Shown here: in pieces, positions 52,701-64,000 of the stretch
Position numbering within the stretch: position 1 is the stretch's first letter
Layout of the letters: each line of letters opens with the position of its first letter
Source of the DNA: Rhynchopus euleeides
Taxonomy: Eukaryota; Euglenozoa; Diplonemea; Diplonemida; Diplonemidae
Assembly (NCBI GenBank): GCA_963210315.1
Contig: OY723248.1
Location: 450,727-514,726 of the forward strand
Reading direction: 5' to 3'
DNA: 64,000 bases
Program-made: the position numbers and the translations under genes
Notes under the pieces: model-generated
Seen by the model: only the letters and a program-made list of their open reading frames with translations
The model's database searches: none
What the model was told of the DNA's origin: nothing

Positions 52701-54590
52701 ATACCTGTTTTTGGTCATCACCGCAGGCCGCCACAGGGGAGAGCGGAACATGATCTGAATGAACTTGTTGTACTCCCTGTTGCATGCATCCCAAGTGGTA
52801 TCCGCCTCAAAGTACAGAGACGCGACAGAGGACGCCATCGACTCCCCCTTGTCCAGCAGATCGTCGAGCCCCTGCCTCACCTGCGAACCCACATTGTCTC
52901 GCAGCTTCGATGCCAGGGCGTCGACATTGGCAACAGCGCCTTCGTAGTTCTCATTCGACGCACGCTTGCCATCCTCCACTGCAGTGTCCTTGGCACGCTC
53001 ACCCGAAGCGAATGTCAGACCGAAGGCGACAAAGGCTGTCACCACCAGCAGCGTGAGGGACAGCCCCATCGACGCCACGCTCAGCGGGATCAGGACGCGC
53101 GACGACCCACCCGACTCCGGCAGGGCAATGGCCGACTTCTTCTGCTGGTAGATCTTCCACGCGCACGCCCCCAGCAGCAGCACGATCACCACGATGCACG
53201 TCACGACGATTGGGCTCGCCTCAAATGCTGCCTGCTTGTCCTCCTCCACCACAGCCCTCATCGAGGGCACCGGTGTGGGAGGCGGGATGTAGGGCACGTA
53301 AGGCGCGGTATCACCTGCCACCCCCGACACCTGCAGGGTGTAGACCGTAACGCTGCCTGTCCCCTGCGTGCTGAGTGTTCCGCTCTGCCTGAAGGCAGTG
53401 TCGATCGCAACCCAGTCCTTCGGCTCCAGCACATGCACCGGGATGCGGACCAGCTGCGACGGACCCTCGATCGATGCCGTGACAGGAGTCTGCTTGTCAG
53501 AGAGGAACAGCACCCCGGACACCCCTGCCGCCTGGGCGATCCGGATGGAGCGGAACGGAAGGCAGGCCACAGGGGTAAGCAGCATCACCACACGCCCTGC
53601 AAATGGTGCAAATTCCTGGGCCGAACACCCCGACACCTGCGGCAGGTAGTCAACATCAAGGGAGGTCGGCGGGGCGTTGCTGGTCCACAACTGGTTCTCC
53701 GGAATGCGCGGCAGCAGGGTGCTGCTCCGCAGGCAGGCCTGCAGAGAGGGGTGCGAGGTGTGGGTTATCTTCATAGCGCACTGACTGCACAGCCGGTCCT
53801 CAAGCTCAGGCATATGTTGGCACTTCCCAATCATCCCCGGGTGCGGGCAGTCATCCCCTTCGTATGTGCTGCCGCTGCCCTTTGTGTAGGGGCACGAGAG
53901 GTTGAAGCCGATTTTCACCGTCTCCCCTGCATCCAGCGCTGCGAATAGCTCATCCCCGAAGTGCTTCGGCATCGACATGAAGGGCGAGTTCTCCGTCCCA
54001 AGGGAGAGCCCGACGATCAGGAAGTGGCTGTTCAGCACAGACCGAGAAGGGGATATGTTAACAACCACACCGGCCTTCGCACCCAAGAGCCTCGCAAAGA
54101 GCATCTTGATGTTGAAGACGCAGCCGCCGCGCGATATGAGGGCCGTTTTGCCTTTGTATGACCTCCCGTCCATGAACGAGGCGAGAGAGCAACCCATCCG
54201 TGCGTGGGGGCGTGTGGGGCTTCCAGGCGCGATGAGTTCAAAATCCTGCTGCAGGCGTGGGTCACTCATATCCATGTGGGCATCCGGGAGGAAGGGACGA
54301 AGGTCGCTGTCAGTCACACACATGCTCATGCGCATGTGGGCGGGCTCCTTGACCACCATCTGCAACCCACATTCTTCAGTGCAAGAGTCGCTCCGCCGCC
54401 AATTCTCACGGCTGCACATGCTCTTCAGGGTTTCCGACCCGAGCGGAAGGTCGAGGTCCTTCCCCGTCGCCAGCGAGTAGGCAGTGTCCCCAAAGGGGAC
54501 ACCGCTCCTCTGATACATGCAGCCCCGAAATGAGGATGCGCATGTCTGCGCTCCCAACACGGCTGTGACAAGGAGGGCCAAGTCAGCCAT
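49715..54590 (-). CDS. Multi-domain receptor with degenerate class III cyclase domain
   Basis: About 1,580 residues. Signal peptide (MADLALLVTAVLGA), then two protease-associated-like domains (KTALISRGGCVFN near 160; a second near 330-400), a pair of close membrane helices (about 458-481 and 497-528), a Cache-like sensor region with a LamG-like sandwich, a third membrane helix (ALIICAIALLSVFIFLVF) and a cytosolic class III nucleotidyl cyclase fold. Recognisable cyclase blocks are SGDRFLSSFNG and GEVRAGNMGCEDMKRYSFVG. The first metal-binding Asp region reads MNMCDW, and the usual GDxVN.A.R block reads GPVLTWAYALERYAR, so catalysis is doubtful. The last intron is 49835-49962 (gtatgt donor), and the final exon encodes a helical 39-residue tail. 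At a nine-base C run (52089-52097, plus strand) the two long frames meet out of register by one base. Acceptor 43 nt before the ATG. Confidence 0.8.
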
Positions 54591-55245
54591 GGTGAAACAG
54601 TTGGTGTGGGTGACCCACTGTGTGTATTATCCACTGAAATGGCAGGCAAGAGGGGATGGTGATGTTGGATGTGGTGTGCCGAAGAGGCGCAATGCGGCGA
54701 CAAGTGGTAGGGGTGGGGTGGAATAGGGGTGTGGCTGCCGCAACCTGGAATAGGTCTAACAATACGGATACAATAAGACTCGGGTTGGTTGGCGATCCGA
54801 AGAGGACGGACACCAGACGGTACCTCACTTTGTTTGTTGACATCAACAACCAGCCTGACGAGCCGGGACGGCCCGACAGTGGCATGCACAATACATAGGC
54901 TGCTGATTTTTTCTCGTTCTTTTTTTCCTGACTCGGCACGGCAAAAAAAATACCGGGGTATCATAAGAAGAAAGAATTGCACAGAAATACAGGTTTGCCC
55001 CCCCCCCTCTCAACGCTTGCCCCCACCGAACCCCCCCCGCCCCCCCTGTTCCGTTGAGCCTGTCAAGGCGACTGCCACCCCACCAGGCGAGACAGGGGGG
55101 ACCCCACCCTCTGGCCCCACCAGAAGGTCTTTCTTCTCTGGGTCTCTGGGCTGCACTGCGGTGCACATCTGAAGGGCAAGCCGAAGGGGGCACTCGCCAA
55201 CCGCGAGCCAACACCCCCATCCCATCCCTACCCCACATGTCTTCG
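54591..55245. other. Intergenic spacer
   Basis: This gap between two minus-strand genes contains the likely acceptor of the receptor gene (tgccatttcag, exon starting at 54633). No other coding segment is seen. Confidence 0.5.
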
Positions 55246-55881
55246 CTACCGCCACTTCACCCTTGAGGGCCGGATATACGGCTTGTCGGCGTCCACCTGC
55301 ATGCGTGCGATAGCCACAATAGCGGCGTCTGCGCTGCGTGGTGTGGCGGGTGAGCCACGGTGCAACCGCGAAGGGGATGCCTTGGGGGTGGCGGGGGACC
55401 CTGTTGGGGGCGGGGATCCCTTGAAGCGCGGCGGCGATGCGGGTGTGAACGCCCTGGCTGCCGCGGCGCCCGACACGGCCATCCCAGCGAGATCAGCTTC
55501 AAGCTGCTTCACGCGGTTGTAGGCGCCTCGGAGCTGGCGCTCATTCGTCTCCCGGTCGTCGCGCTTCTGCAGTGCGTCGCGGAAAAGCTTCTCCTTGCGT
55601 TTCTTGTCGCGAAGTGCATCCTCAAGGGCGCGCTGTTCGGAGCGTGTCGTGCCGGCATCGATAGCGGACATGGTGTTCTGCTGCTTCATCTCTGTGATGC
55701 GCTGGCATGTCGCCAAGTTGCTGGCCTGCACGGTTTCCTTGAGGGCAGCCTTCACGCTGCGGCCAGCCCCGCGCTCGACAGCGCTCTGAGCGACCTGCAG
55801 CTCCCGCCCCTGCTGGCGTGCAAGCACTGATAAGGCCTTTGCCTCCCATGCAGCCACATGCGCAGGGTGTGGCGACGTCAT
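55246..55881 (-). CDS. Coiled-coil protein with Ser-Pro-rich tail
   Basis: 211 residues from the ATG at 55881. Residues 10-130 are strongly helical and charged (EDALRDKKRKEKLFRDALQK, YNRVKQLEADLAGM), consistent with a coiled coil. Residues 140-195 contain repeated SP or TP motifs (TPASPPRFKGSPPPTGSPAT), possible proline-directed phosphorylation sites. The C-terminus is KPYIRPSRVKWR. No catalytic domain is recognised; a cytoskeletal or basal-body role would be a guess based only on the coiled coil. The candidate acceptor (ccagtcag) lies just 6 nt before the ATG and lacks a good pyrimidine tract. Confidence 0.75.
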   Translation of the reverse strand: MTSPHPAHVAAWEAKALSVLARQQGRELQVAQSAVERGAGRSVKAALKETVQASNLATCQRITEMKQQNTMSAIDAGTTRSEQRALEDALRDKKRKEKLFRDALQKRDDRETNERQLRGAYNRVKQLEADLAGMAVSGAAAARAFTPASPPRFKGSPPPTGSPATPKASPSRLHRGSPATPRSADAAIVAIARMQVDADKPYIRPSRVKWR

Positions 55882-57343
55882 CCTCTCCTGACTGGCGCTT
55901 CGCTTGGGTCACACCACTGCGCAGATTACCCAAGGCTGCTGCTGCTGCTATGGCGCCGTCATACCACCCTCTCCCAGTGTCGAGTGGTCCTGCAGGTGGT
56001 GTGGGGTGGTGGTGTTGTGTTCTGTGTGTGTGTGGCAGCGAGGGCCCTGTTTAGGGTCCCGTTTGGTTCTGCATGCGTTGCATCACGCGGGTGTGGCACA
56101 CAATGGGCACGCCTTGTTCAATTTTTGCATTTGAAAAACACACAATCATTTTGCAGCGACACATCATCCTGGAATCTCCCAAAAGGCGGGCCCGGGGGGA
56201 AAGCAGGGGTGGGGCAAGCCTTGGGGGGGTCTGGGGCGCGGCACCGGCCATTCTCCCCAGCACAGCTGTGATTCATCTCCGCCAGTTCTGCGGGAAAAAC
56301 CCGCGGTGCAAAGCAGAAGCGGGGGTGGATTACACCCTAGGCGAGGGTAAATAGAACAGAGGCTGTTGCAAGCAGCATGAGAAGCTTGCTTCACCTCCGT
56401 GTGACCGCACTTTCTCGGATTCTGAAATCCTCCGAGTTGATCCCGCCACTGCCCCCGCTGCATGCACCCACACACATCACCGCAGTAACAGAGGCTTCGG
56501 GCCTGTGGGCTAACACATTCCACCACCCACAACCCACCACCGCCACCACCACACTACTCAACGCATATACTGCGTGATACTTCTGGGGTTTGTGGAGACC
56601 CCCACATGCAAAAGGACATCCATACTGCAGAAGAAACAGAGCCGCATTGGGGAAGTGGGGGGGACAGGTGGCCCTTGCTCTGAACCAGCGCAAGAGAAGA
56701 GAGGCGAGAGCTGCCCTGACAAAGGCAATGCGTCTAGCATCGCCAGCACGCACACACCCACATAGACTTCGGCCTGGGCATAGCTGATGCCAGAGCAGAT
56801 GCAATGAACCATTCAGGTTGTGTAACTGGAGGATGGGGAAGCAGGCGGGAAATACCACCAAGCGGACTGGACAAAACAGAGGGCTGCCTCGAGTTATGTG
56901 CAGAACAACGGGGGGGGGGGTTAGGGGGAGGGGATGGGCGCTTTAGCGGTTACTTATGATGAAGGGGGGGGGGGGGGGGGAAGGGTGGTGTTGTGGGGCT
57001 GTGGTTAAAACTGTGGCAAAGAACAGGCAAGGCACATCAAGTTGACTGAACACGCAAAGCAAAAAGGGGCGGTGGCTGGCACGATGGGGGGGACGGGAAT
57101 GAATACGGGTGGATATCACCCACCCCCCACTCAATGCAGTGCTTGCTGAACACGCGGATTCTTCGGAAAATCCAAATTCTGCAGACGTTGCATGACACCG
57201 TATGGGCATGCATACGTATGCCCGTGTTCGGCGAGCACCATCTCAGGGAGGGGGGGCTGGGTAGCGAAGGAGAAGGAAGTGAAGGCGCAGAGAGAGTTGG
57301 AGTTGGCATCATCAGGTCTTTGCGCTTTTTTCGGCGTGTCGTA
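55882..57343. other. Intergenic spacer
   Basis: No gene is supported. G runs occur at 56910-56920 and 56966-56980. The right end, just below 57344, should hold the 3' UTR of the dynein gene. Confidence 0.45.
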
Positions 57344-60300
57344 TCACTGCTCCGGGCTCAGAACTGCGCAGATGCCCCGCAAGATCCACAAATTCGTGTT
57401 AGCATCTGTTCGGGCAGGGAGGGTGGGGTGTGTGTGCGTGTCTCCTCAGAGAAATACATCGGTGTGCTCCACACTCTTGCATAGTAATCCTCACACACGA
57501 ACACAACATAACCAACTCGACTCAAGAGGATGCTGTGACATCTGCAAGACATACCTGGTGCCTTGAGGTTCGCAGTGAAGACGTATGTATCGCCCCGCTC
57601 TGTCGTGCGGTAAACAGGGCAGGGGCAGTCGTTGGGTGCCAGCAGCTGTGCCGCCGGCACTGCATGCACATAGAGGATGGGCAGCATGGGATGCAGCACG
57701 CTCAGCGAAGGGTCCTCCAACTGCCCCTGTGAGATGGGGCGGGGTGGCATCACACAGCAAGGCAAGGCAAGGCAAGGCAAAAAACAACAAGCTGCTGCCC
57801 TCTCTCTTGAATGCCAGCTTTCCGTCGGAACCCACCCCACCTCCACACCCTTGAGATCTGCACAATAGTTTTCTGGCGCAACACATTGCCCACACAGCCT
57901 ACCAACACCTCTGCTGACATACCGCAACGGAATTCCACCCTGCCCCCTCCAGGCAGAGGCCGTGGATGTAGGCACCCTCACGCGGGACTGTGGTGAGGTC
58001 CTCTTTGGTCTTCTTGACGACATCTGTCGATATCTTCAGCTCATCCATCGAGACGCCCCCCTTCCGCGCCGAGATCTGCAGAATCACCGCGAGGAAGGCC
58101 TGCGGGCTGAACAGCCCTGCGATCCACACACACACAGGCAGGCAGGCGTGCTGCGCCCAGGAGTCGAGGTGTGCGTACCTCTGCAGCAAATCTGCATACC
58201 ACGACGCCAACCCGCGCTTGCTGGGGTAGGCGCGTTGGCGGAACCCGGTGGGGACCCTGTCATGGAGGATGTCATGCAGGATCTCGTCGAGCTGCTCCGA
58301 CACAGTCCGCGACCCACGGAGCCCGAGGAGGCAGTCCTGCAGCGAACTGCTCATATGCGTCAGCAGGCTGTTGAACCGCTGCAGCTCCTGCGTGACAAAC
58401 ACTCCCACCGGTGTTGCCCGGGGCAGGTCCAACACCTTGAACTGCGCAGGGAGCTTTGCAAGGATGTCCTCGACTCTCTCCCGGACGATATGCTCCTTCG
58501 CATGCGACTTCCTCAGCTCCTCGGTGAGCTGCCTTGCGACCGCAGCCTTCATAGAGTTTTGGGCTGCAGGCGCCCCCTGCCCCTGCCCCTGCCCCGGCTC
58601 CTCCGACACGTCGGCCTGCAGGGTGGCCTCCTGGCGCCCCTCCTCATCCGCAGCGTCGCTCCTGTCCGTCCACAGCATGCTGAGGGAGGAGATGATCTCC
58701 TTCGCATTCTGCGTGAGGGACCACATCTCTGCGTTGGGGTGCATGTGGAGCAGCGCAGGCGACTCCGGGGGAAAGCTGTGCTCCAGGAACAGGGCGTACT
58801 GCTGGTACCCCCCGCTCTGCGGGCAGGTGAGGCCTGGGGCGAGCTTGCCGGTCTGCAGGAAGCTGTCGTTGAGTGTTGTCTCCAGCAGGGCCCACAGGGT
58901 CCGGTGGTCCCATTCATCTGTGACGTGCCCGCCGTAGGTGATGTCGCCCATGATGTAGCGCAGGTCCTCCCACGGGATGACGGAGGTGTTGGGGTCCAGC
59001 GAGTTCGACAGGATCTGGCTGGTGACGAGCAGGTCCGATGTGGAGAAGGCATAGGGCTTGCTCCACCCGTGCTCCCCGAAGCGCTTCCTGCACACCGCAG
59101 CGGCGTGGAAGTAGCTCAGGGCAAAGAGAAGCTTCTTCTGCTCGGTGCACTTTAAGGACGACTCAAGCTGCTCGCCTGTGAAGCAACTCCACGCCTTCTG
59201 CATACAGGCCTGCACGCTGAGGGAGGACTCGTTGCTGAGGCATTTTATTGAGTTTTGCACGAGGCCGGTAGGGATCCGCAGCGACTCCGGCACACACGGC
59301 TCCGCCGTGAGGAACACCCTGAAGTCCTTGTGGCACTGCCCGAGCACATCCTCAAACAGGTCCTCGATGACCGACATCCACGACCCCATCAGGTGTATGT
59401 TCGCCAGCACAATCCACCCCCCGGACGCGGTGTAGGTGCGGAGCCCCTCGATGGCCGACTCCTCCTGCCCCTCACCCATGGCCAGGATGCGGAGGCTGCC
59501 GTTGACCTCCGAGAGCCCCATCTTGTGCGCCAGGTTTTCGATGTCCTTCAGCGGGTCGCTCCCCGGCGTGAGGATGAACAGCACTGGGTTCGACGACGAC
59601 GCATCCCGAACCAGCTCCATCAGCGAGGCGCCTGGGGAGTGCACGAAAGCCTCCCCGAGCAGCTCCTGACAGAACCCGTCGGCAGCCACACCGAAGCGGT
59701 CCGGGCGGAGCACCTTGACGATCAGCATCTTCTCAAAGGCCCCGAGGTATCTCGCATCGCCCGGGAGGCGCTCCTCTTCAGGCTTTTCGGAGGTGGCCCA
59801 ATCCTTCCATCGCTTGAGGCGCTTCTCGACATCCACATGCAGGTCTGTGAACCTGGGGCACTGCGCGAGGGTGCAGAGGCTGTGCCACTGGCTCTGCGAC
59901 AGCCACGATGCGGGGGGTGCGGTGGGACGCTCGGGCTTCGTCGCCCACGACATGAGGAACTCCTGCTCCTCCACCGGGAGCATCTGCGCGTCCTTCATCA
60001 CCACGAGGCAGAGCAGCAGCTCGAACACCCTCCGGTGCGGCTGCAGCACCCCGCGCTTCACATGCCGCGTGATGGACATCGTCATCTCCGACACCAGCAT
60101 CTGGATCCCGCGGTTTTCCGAAGCACCCGCCTCAGCCCCCTCCTCCACCGCATTCAAATTCCCATCGATCGAACGCACGAACAGCGCGGAGAACGCCTTG
60201 AGGGAATACTGATACAGCCACTCCAGCTTCTCCATGCTGTTCAGGATGCAGAAGATGAGGGAACCCCTCCGGGCCACCGGGCGGAACTTCTCACGCGCCG

Positions 60301-63300
60301 CCGCAACCTGAACCCCCGTCTCCTGCGCAGCGGTAATCTCCTTCGCGAGGGAGGCTGCCGCCCGCTTCATATTCTCCAACGTATCGACAAGCCCAGGGTT
60401 GACAAGGTCATCGCCTGCCTCCGCAATGCGCCGGATGAGCCCATCCTCCAGCTCCGTCAGCTTGATCCGGTTCTTGTTTGTGTTGAGGAGGATTCTGGCC
60501 CGCTTTGCCTCCAGGGCGGCCTCATGCTTCGCAACGACAAGCCCCAGCAGCTGCTCCTCCAGCCCCTGCTCCGGGATGGCGAAGTTGATGACGCACAGCA
60601 CAGCCTGCAGCTCGCTCCGCAGCCGCGCCTGGGGCTGCTTGATGTGGAGGATGAGCCTGAAGTCGGGGTGGCACACCACCTCCCGCTCCTCGAGGGCCAT
60701 CATCCCGCCCTTCAGCGGGCGGCGCATTGCCGTCGCGATGAGCGGGCTCACCTCGCTGGCCACCCTGTCGACGACAAGCGTCTCCCCCTGGCTGACAGCC
60801 TGAGCCAGCGCCTGTTTCAGCCCTCCCCCCTGCCTGGCGATCACAACCCCTTTGATGCTCCTCTGCTTCTCGACATCAGGGGCGCGGAGCTGCACCCTCA
60901 CGCGCCGCTTCGTCGGAGCCTCCTCTTGCTCCTCCGCGTCGGGATCCGTGCCGTCGGACTCCGCGATGCGCTTCAGCCACCCGTGCCCCTGCAGCTGTGG
61001 GTCCAGCAGGAGAACCGGCCTCCTCGAATGCGCACAGATGCATGCATTCTGGATGGACACCGTGTCGCTGGGGAGGCCCTGGTTAGACCACTCTGCCAGG
61101 AGGGCTGGCGTGGCCAGCGTGTTGACAGGGTTAAGGCCTGCCTCAGTGAAGGGGAGCCGGGACCCGGTCAGGGCTGCGTTCCACATGCTCTGCACGCGCG
61201 CGCGGTGGGTGAAGTCGAGGGGCCCTGCGTAGCAGATGAGTGCGGCGCCCAGCAGCACATCCCCCACGAGGGTCTTCCGCGTCTCCGTGAGGTGGGCTGC
61301 GCCCTCCGTCCAGCGGGACTGCTCGCTCTGCAGCGCGTCGACCAGTCGGCAGGACAGCTCGAGGCGCGCTTCCATGTCTACCGCATGCTGCAGGACAGCA
61401 TCCCGCTCCGCCTGCGCATCGCTGACTGCCGATTCCAGCTCGGCGAATTTGGCCTGCACCTTCTCGACATGCGCCTTGATCTTCGACACCCGCAGGCCTG
61501 CCTCCTCGAGGCGGAGGCGCCCCTCCTGGACAGACTCGCGCTTCGGCTGGACGTAGCAGTAGAGCTCGTAGTATTTCACGACGTTGCGGACCCACTCGCA
61601 CAGCCCGGCTGCTGCCTGTGACTTCTGCCCCACGATTTCCCCCGTGAAGTCTGTCGACGAGAGGTAGGGGCGGAGCTGTGCGATGTGTGTCTCGGGGATA
61701 TGCTCCTTCTTGTAGTTGCGGAGGGACTGGAGGAACACGTCGACGCGCTGCATCAGCTTCTGCGCGGCGGCCCAGCTCTTGTCGCGGGCGAGCTGCGGGG
61801 GGGAGAGGAGGATGATCACGCAGGACATCACGCTCTGCACCTCCGGGGGGGGCGACTTGAAAGCCTTCAGCTCCACCATGTTCATCTTCGTCAGGGTATC
61901 GAGCGCGCGGTTCGCGCTGAGCACCAGCGGCTCCGCCTTGGCCAGATCCTCCTCCATCTCGAGCGACTTCGCCGCGACGAGCTTCTCGATCTCCGCTGCC
62001 TTCGCCTCCTCGGCAATCGCCTTGGCGTTCTCCGTCGCCACGATCTGCTTCTCCTGCGCCAGCCTCTGCAGGAGGTCATCCACCTGTGACTTCTTATCCA
62101 CAACCTGGTGCTGCTTGTCCTCCAGGATGTCCTGCAGCGACACCGTGTCGGCGCCCGCCTTCCGCAGCTGCGAGAGCCCGTCATCCAGCCTCCCCTTCCT
62201 CTGGTCCAACAGCTTCAGCTTATGCGCCAGCAGGTCGCTGTATGTGTTGATAAACTCGATAAACACCCTGCACGTCACATGCACAGGCGCACCGGACGCG
62301 GCGGCAAACTTAACGGAGATGGCCTCCGCCTCAGCATGCATCATCACCATGGTCTTCACGAGGGACTCCTGCATCAGCTGGCCCTCCGTCTTCAGCGCGA
62401 CATCCTTCTTATCGCGGTGCTTGTCGTCCCCCGCACGCCCCTTCCCCTCCTTCTGCAGGTTGGCACGCCGGGCAGGGTTCCGCACCCCCTGCCTCCCGTC
62501 GCCCCTCTCGCGCGACCCGCCACCCGCATCGGGCTTCGCAACAGACGCGGCACTCTTCGGCGACGGCGGCTTGTCGTCCCCCGCCACGCCCCCCAGCACG
62601 CCCAGGATGTTCTGTCTCTGCAGCCGCTTCTCCCCCACCGCCAGCAGCGCATCGCGGTCCCAAGGGTTGAAGTAATCCTGCACGGTGCAGTTGAGGATAG
62701 CGGAGAAGCGGCGCGCCCTCACACGGAGGCTCTCGCCGGGGTGCATGCAGAGGACGAGGTGGAGGCGCCGCTGCGACCTCTCCATGAAGTAGTTCCAGCA
62801 GTTCTCCGTCGTGTCGACGATCATCGCTTGCCGGACGTCGGGGCGCACCTTCCGCACTGTGTCCTCCCGCTCCTCGGGGGAGAAGAAGTCGACGACATCC
62901 GCGCCTGACAGGATGGCGGAGATGTCCCCCAACGCCTCATCCCGCGCCAGCTGGTGCTCCGACAGCAGGAGCACGGTGTGCTCTCCCTTGACCCCGGTGC
63001 GGAGCAGCAGGGTCTTCATCTCCTCGCGGAACTTCGCCTGCGGGGCGTTCCCCTCACGCCCCGCAGCACCGCCTTGCGCTGCGCCGGGGGCACCGCTCCC
63101 ACCCCCACCCGCCCCGGCATGCGCCGCGCCCGCCCCCATCGCGCCGACGGCAGCGCCGCCACCACCGCCGCCAGCTGTCGCGACAGCATTGCCCGCCTGC
63201 GACAAGGCACTTCCAGCTGCCTTGGTGACGGTGGGGCTCCCTTCGCTGGAGAAGACGACGGTGAACCCCAGCATGTTTGCCGCAAGCACGGAGAGGCAGC

Positions 63301-64000
63301 GCTTCCCGCAGCCCCCGCTGCCGATGAGTGCGGCGTGCCCCCCGGGGCGCTGCAGGATGCGGCAGATCCGCACGACATGCTCGCAGGCATCCTCAAACAG
63401 GACAATGTCTGAGGTGAGGTGCGATTCCCCGCGGTAACCCGAGATGACCTTGGCGATATCCGCGACGGCTTCGACCGGGGCATAGTCCTGCCTCTGCGAC
63501 CCGCGGGATTTCTTCCCCCCGCCGCCCTGCGAGTCGTCGGTCTGTTTGAGGGCCCCCCGCTCGCCCTGCGCAGCCTCGGGGCCCACACTGCAGAACAGAA
63601 ACCTCTGCGTCACATACTTCTCGATGTTCTGCTCCACAGGGAGGTGCTGCTCGGAAGCGCGGCGGAGGATGAGCTGGAAGACGCCTGCATCCTTCTGCTC
63701 CACAAGCCTGTCGCTGTAGGTCCTGCGCACCTCGTGCAGCCACAGCTTCACCAGAGAGCTCTGCGCTTCGCGGGTCATGGCGGATCCTATCGAGGCAGGG
63801 GAGGAGGCGGCAATGCCGGGCAGCCCGGCCACCACACCCCCAAACAGCTGCGACATCTGCCGGAGGGACACGCTGTAGTGGAATTTCGCGGCGGTTTTCG
63901 GGAGGTCCCGCCGCATCGCCTCATGCACGTCGATGGTGCAGAGCACGAGCTTCTCCACAACGCGCGACACCTTGTCGAAGCCGCGCGCGATGAGCGCGTC
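57344..64000 (-). CDS. Axonemal dynein heavy chain, C-terminal motor half (partial)
   Basis: The gene runs off the right edge; 2,103 residues are visible. Exons: 57923-64000, 57555-57726 and 57344-57405. The introns (57727-57922 and 57406-57554) have gtatgt donors and join in phase. In order: end of AAA3; AAA4 with P-loop GSGGCGKR; the stalk coiled coil with the microtubule-binding head (SPPPEVQSVMSCVI, FLQSLRNYKKEHIP); AAA5 (NQGLPSDTVSIQNACI); LINFAIP-type AAA5-6 linker (INFAIPEQGLEEQLLGLVVA); AAA6 (IPWEDLRYIMGDITYGGHVT); C-terminal domain ending FTANLKAPDANTNLWILRG. HPNAEMWSLTQ and YGGHVTDEWDHR suggest the outer-arm DNAH9/11/17-like class. Two disordered insertions interrupt the motor: a Gly/Ala-rich one in AAA4 (about 63050-63230) and a basic one before the stalk (about 62400-62600). 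It powers ciliary or flagellar beating. Confidence 0.96.

Noticed and set aside
52176-53948. 590-codon open frame on the plus strand
   Set aside because: Antisense to the receptor gene; the sense frame has a signal peptide, membrane helices and domain motifs.
59255-61621. 788-codon open frame on the plus strand
   Set aside because: It is antisense to the dynein heavy chain and is an artefact of GC-rich codons; no domain is recognisable and the minus strand matches dynein throughout.
1-64000. tRNA or rRNA genes
   Set aside because: No cloverleaf with a proper TpsiC arm and no rRNA-like conserved block was recognised by eye; a covariance-model scan was not possible.

Overview
The window reads as nuclear DNA of a flagellated protist. 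It holds most of the motor half of an axonemal dynein heavy chain, a PPR protein, a multi-domain cyclase-like receptor and several GC-rich, disorder-rich genes. Genes carry few, short GT-AG introns, mostly with a GTATGY donor. Coding regions are clearly GC-rich at third positions, and the spaces between genes are full of repeats and long C/G runs. Nearly all host genes lie on the minus strand, and most have a pyrimidine-rich AG acceptor 20-60 nt upstream of the ATG. That layout would suit a lineage that trans-splices a leader (for example a diplonemid euglenozoan), but 5'-UTR introns in an alveolate or other alga are not excluded. The species is not identified.

Layout. 1-5.3 kb: a hAT-like DNA transposon with very long inverted ends built from palindromic tandem units. 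7.1-15 kb: four minus-strand host genes (small protein with a mitochondrial-type leader, Pro/Gly/Ala-rich protein, zinc-finger protein, PPR protein). 17.8-18.3 kb: an RS-rich protein. 19-26 kb: foldback element, GC-hairpin repeats and a compact tyrosine-recombinase element bounded by 25-bp direct repeats. 26-31 kb: duplicated repeats, a disrupted coding segment and a small membrane protein. 31.4-43.8 kb: back-to-back inverted-repeat elements, each with its own palindromic unit, the last containing about 88 copies of a 41-bp satellite. 44-49 kb: dispersed repeats, including an apparent empty target site of the recombinase element, and one plus-strand exon. 49.7-64 kb: three minus-strand host genes (cyclase-like receptor, coiled-coil protein, dynein heavy chain running off the right edge).

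The genes do not form a pathway. Dynein implies a motile stage, the PPR protein implies organelle RNA processing, and the receptor joins luminal sensor domains to a cyclase fold that looks catalytically degenerate. The most distinctive feature is the set of elements whose termini are arrays of short palindromes, together with a recombinase element for which left junction, right junction and a probable unoccupied site can all be seen in one window.
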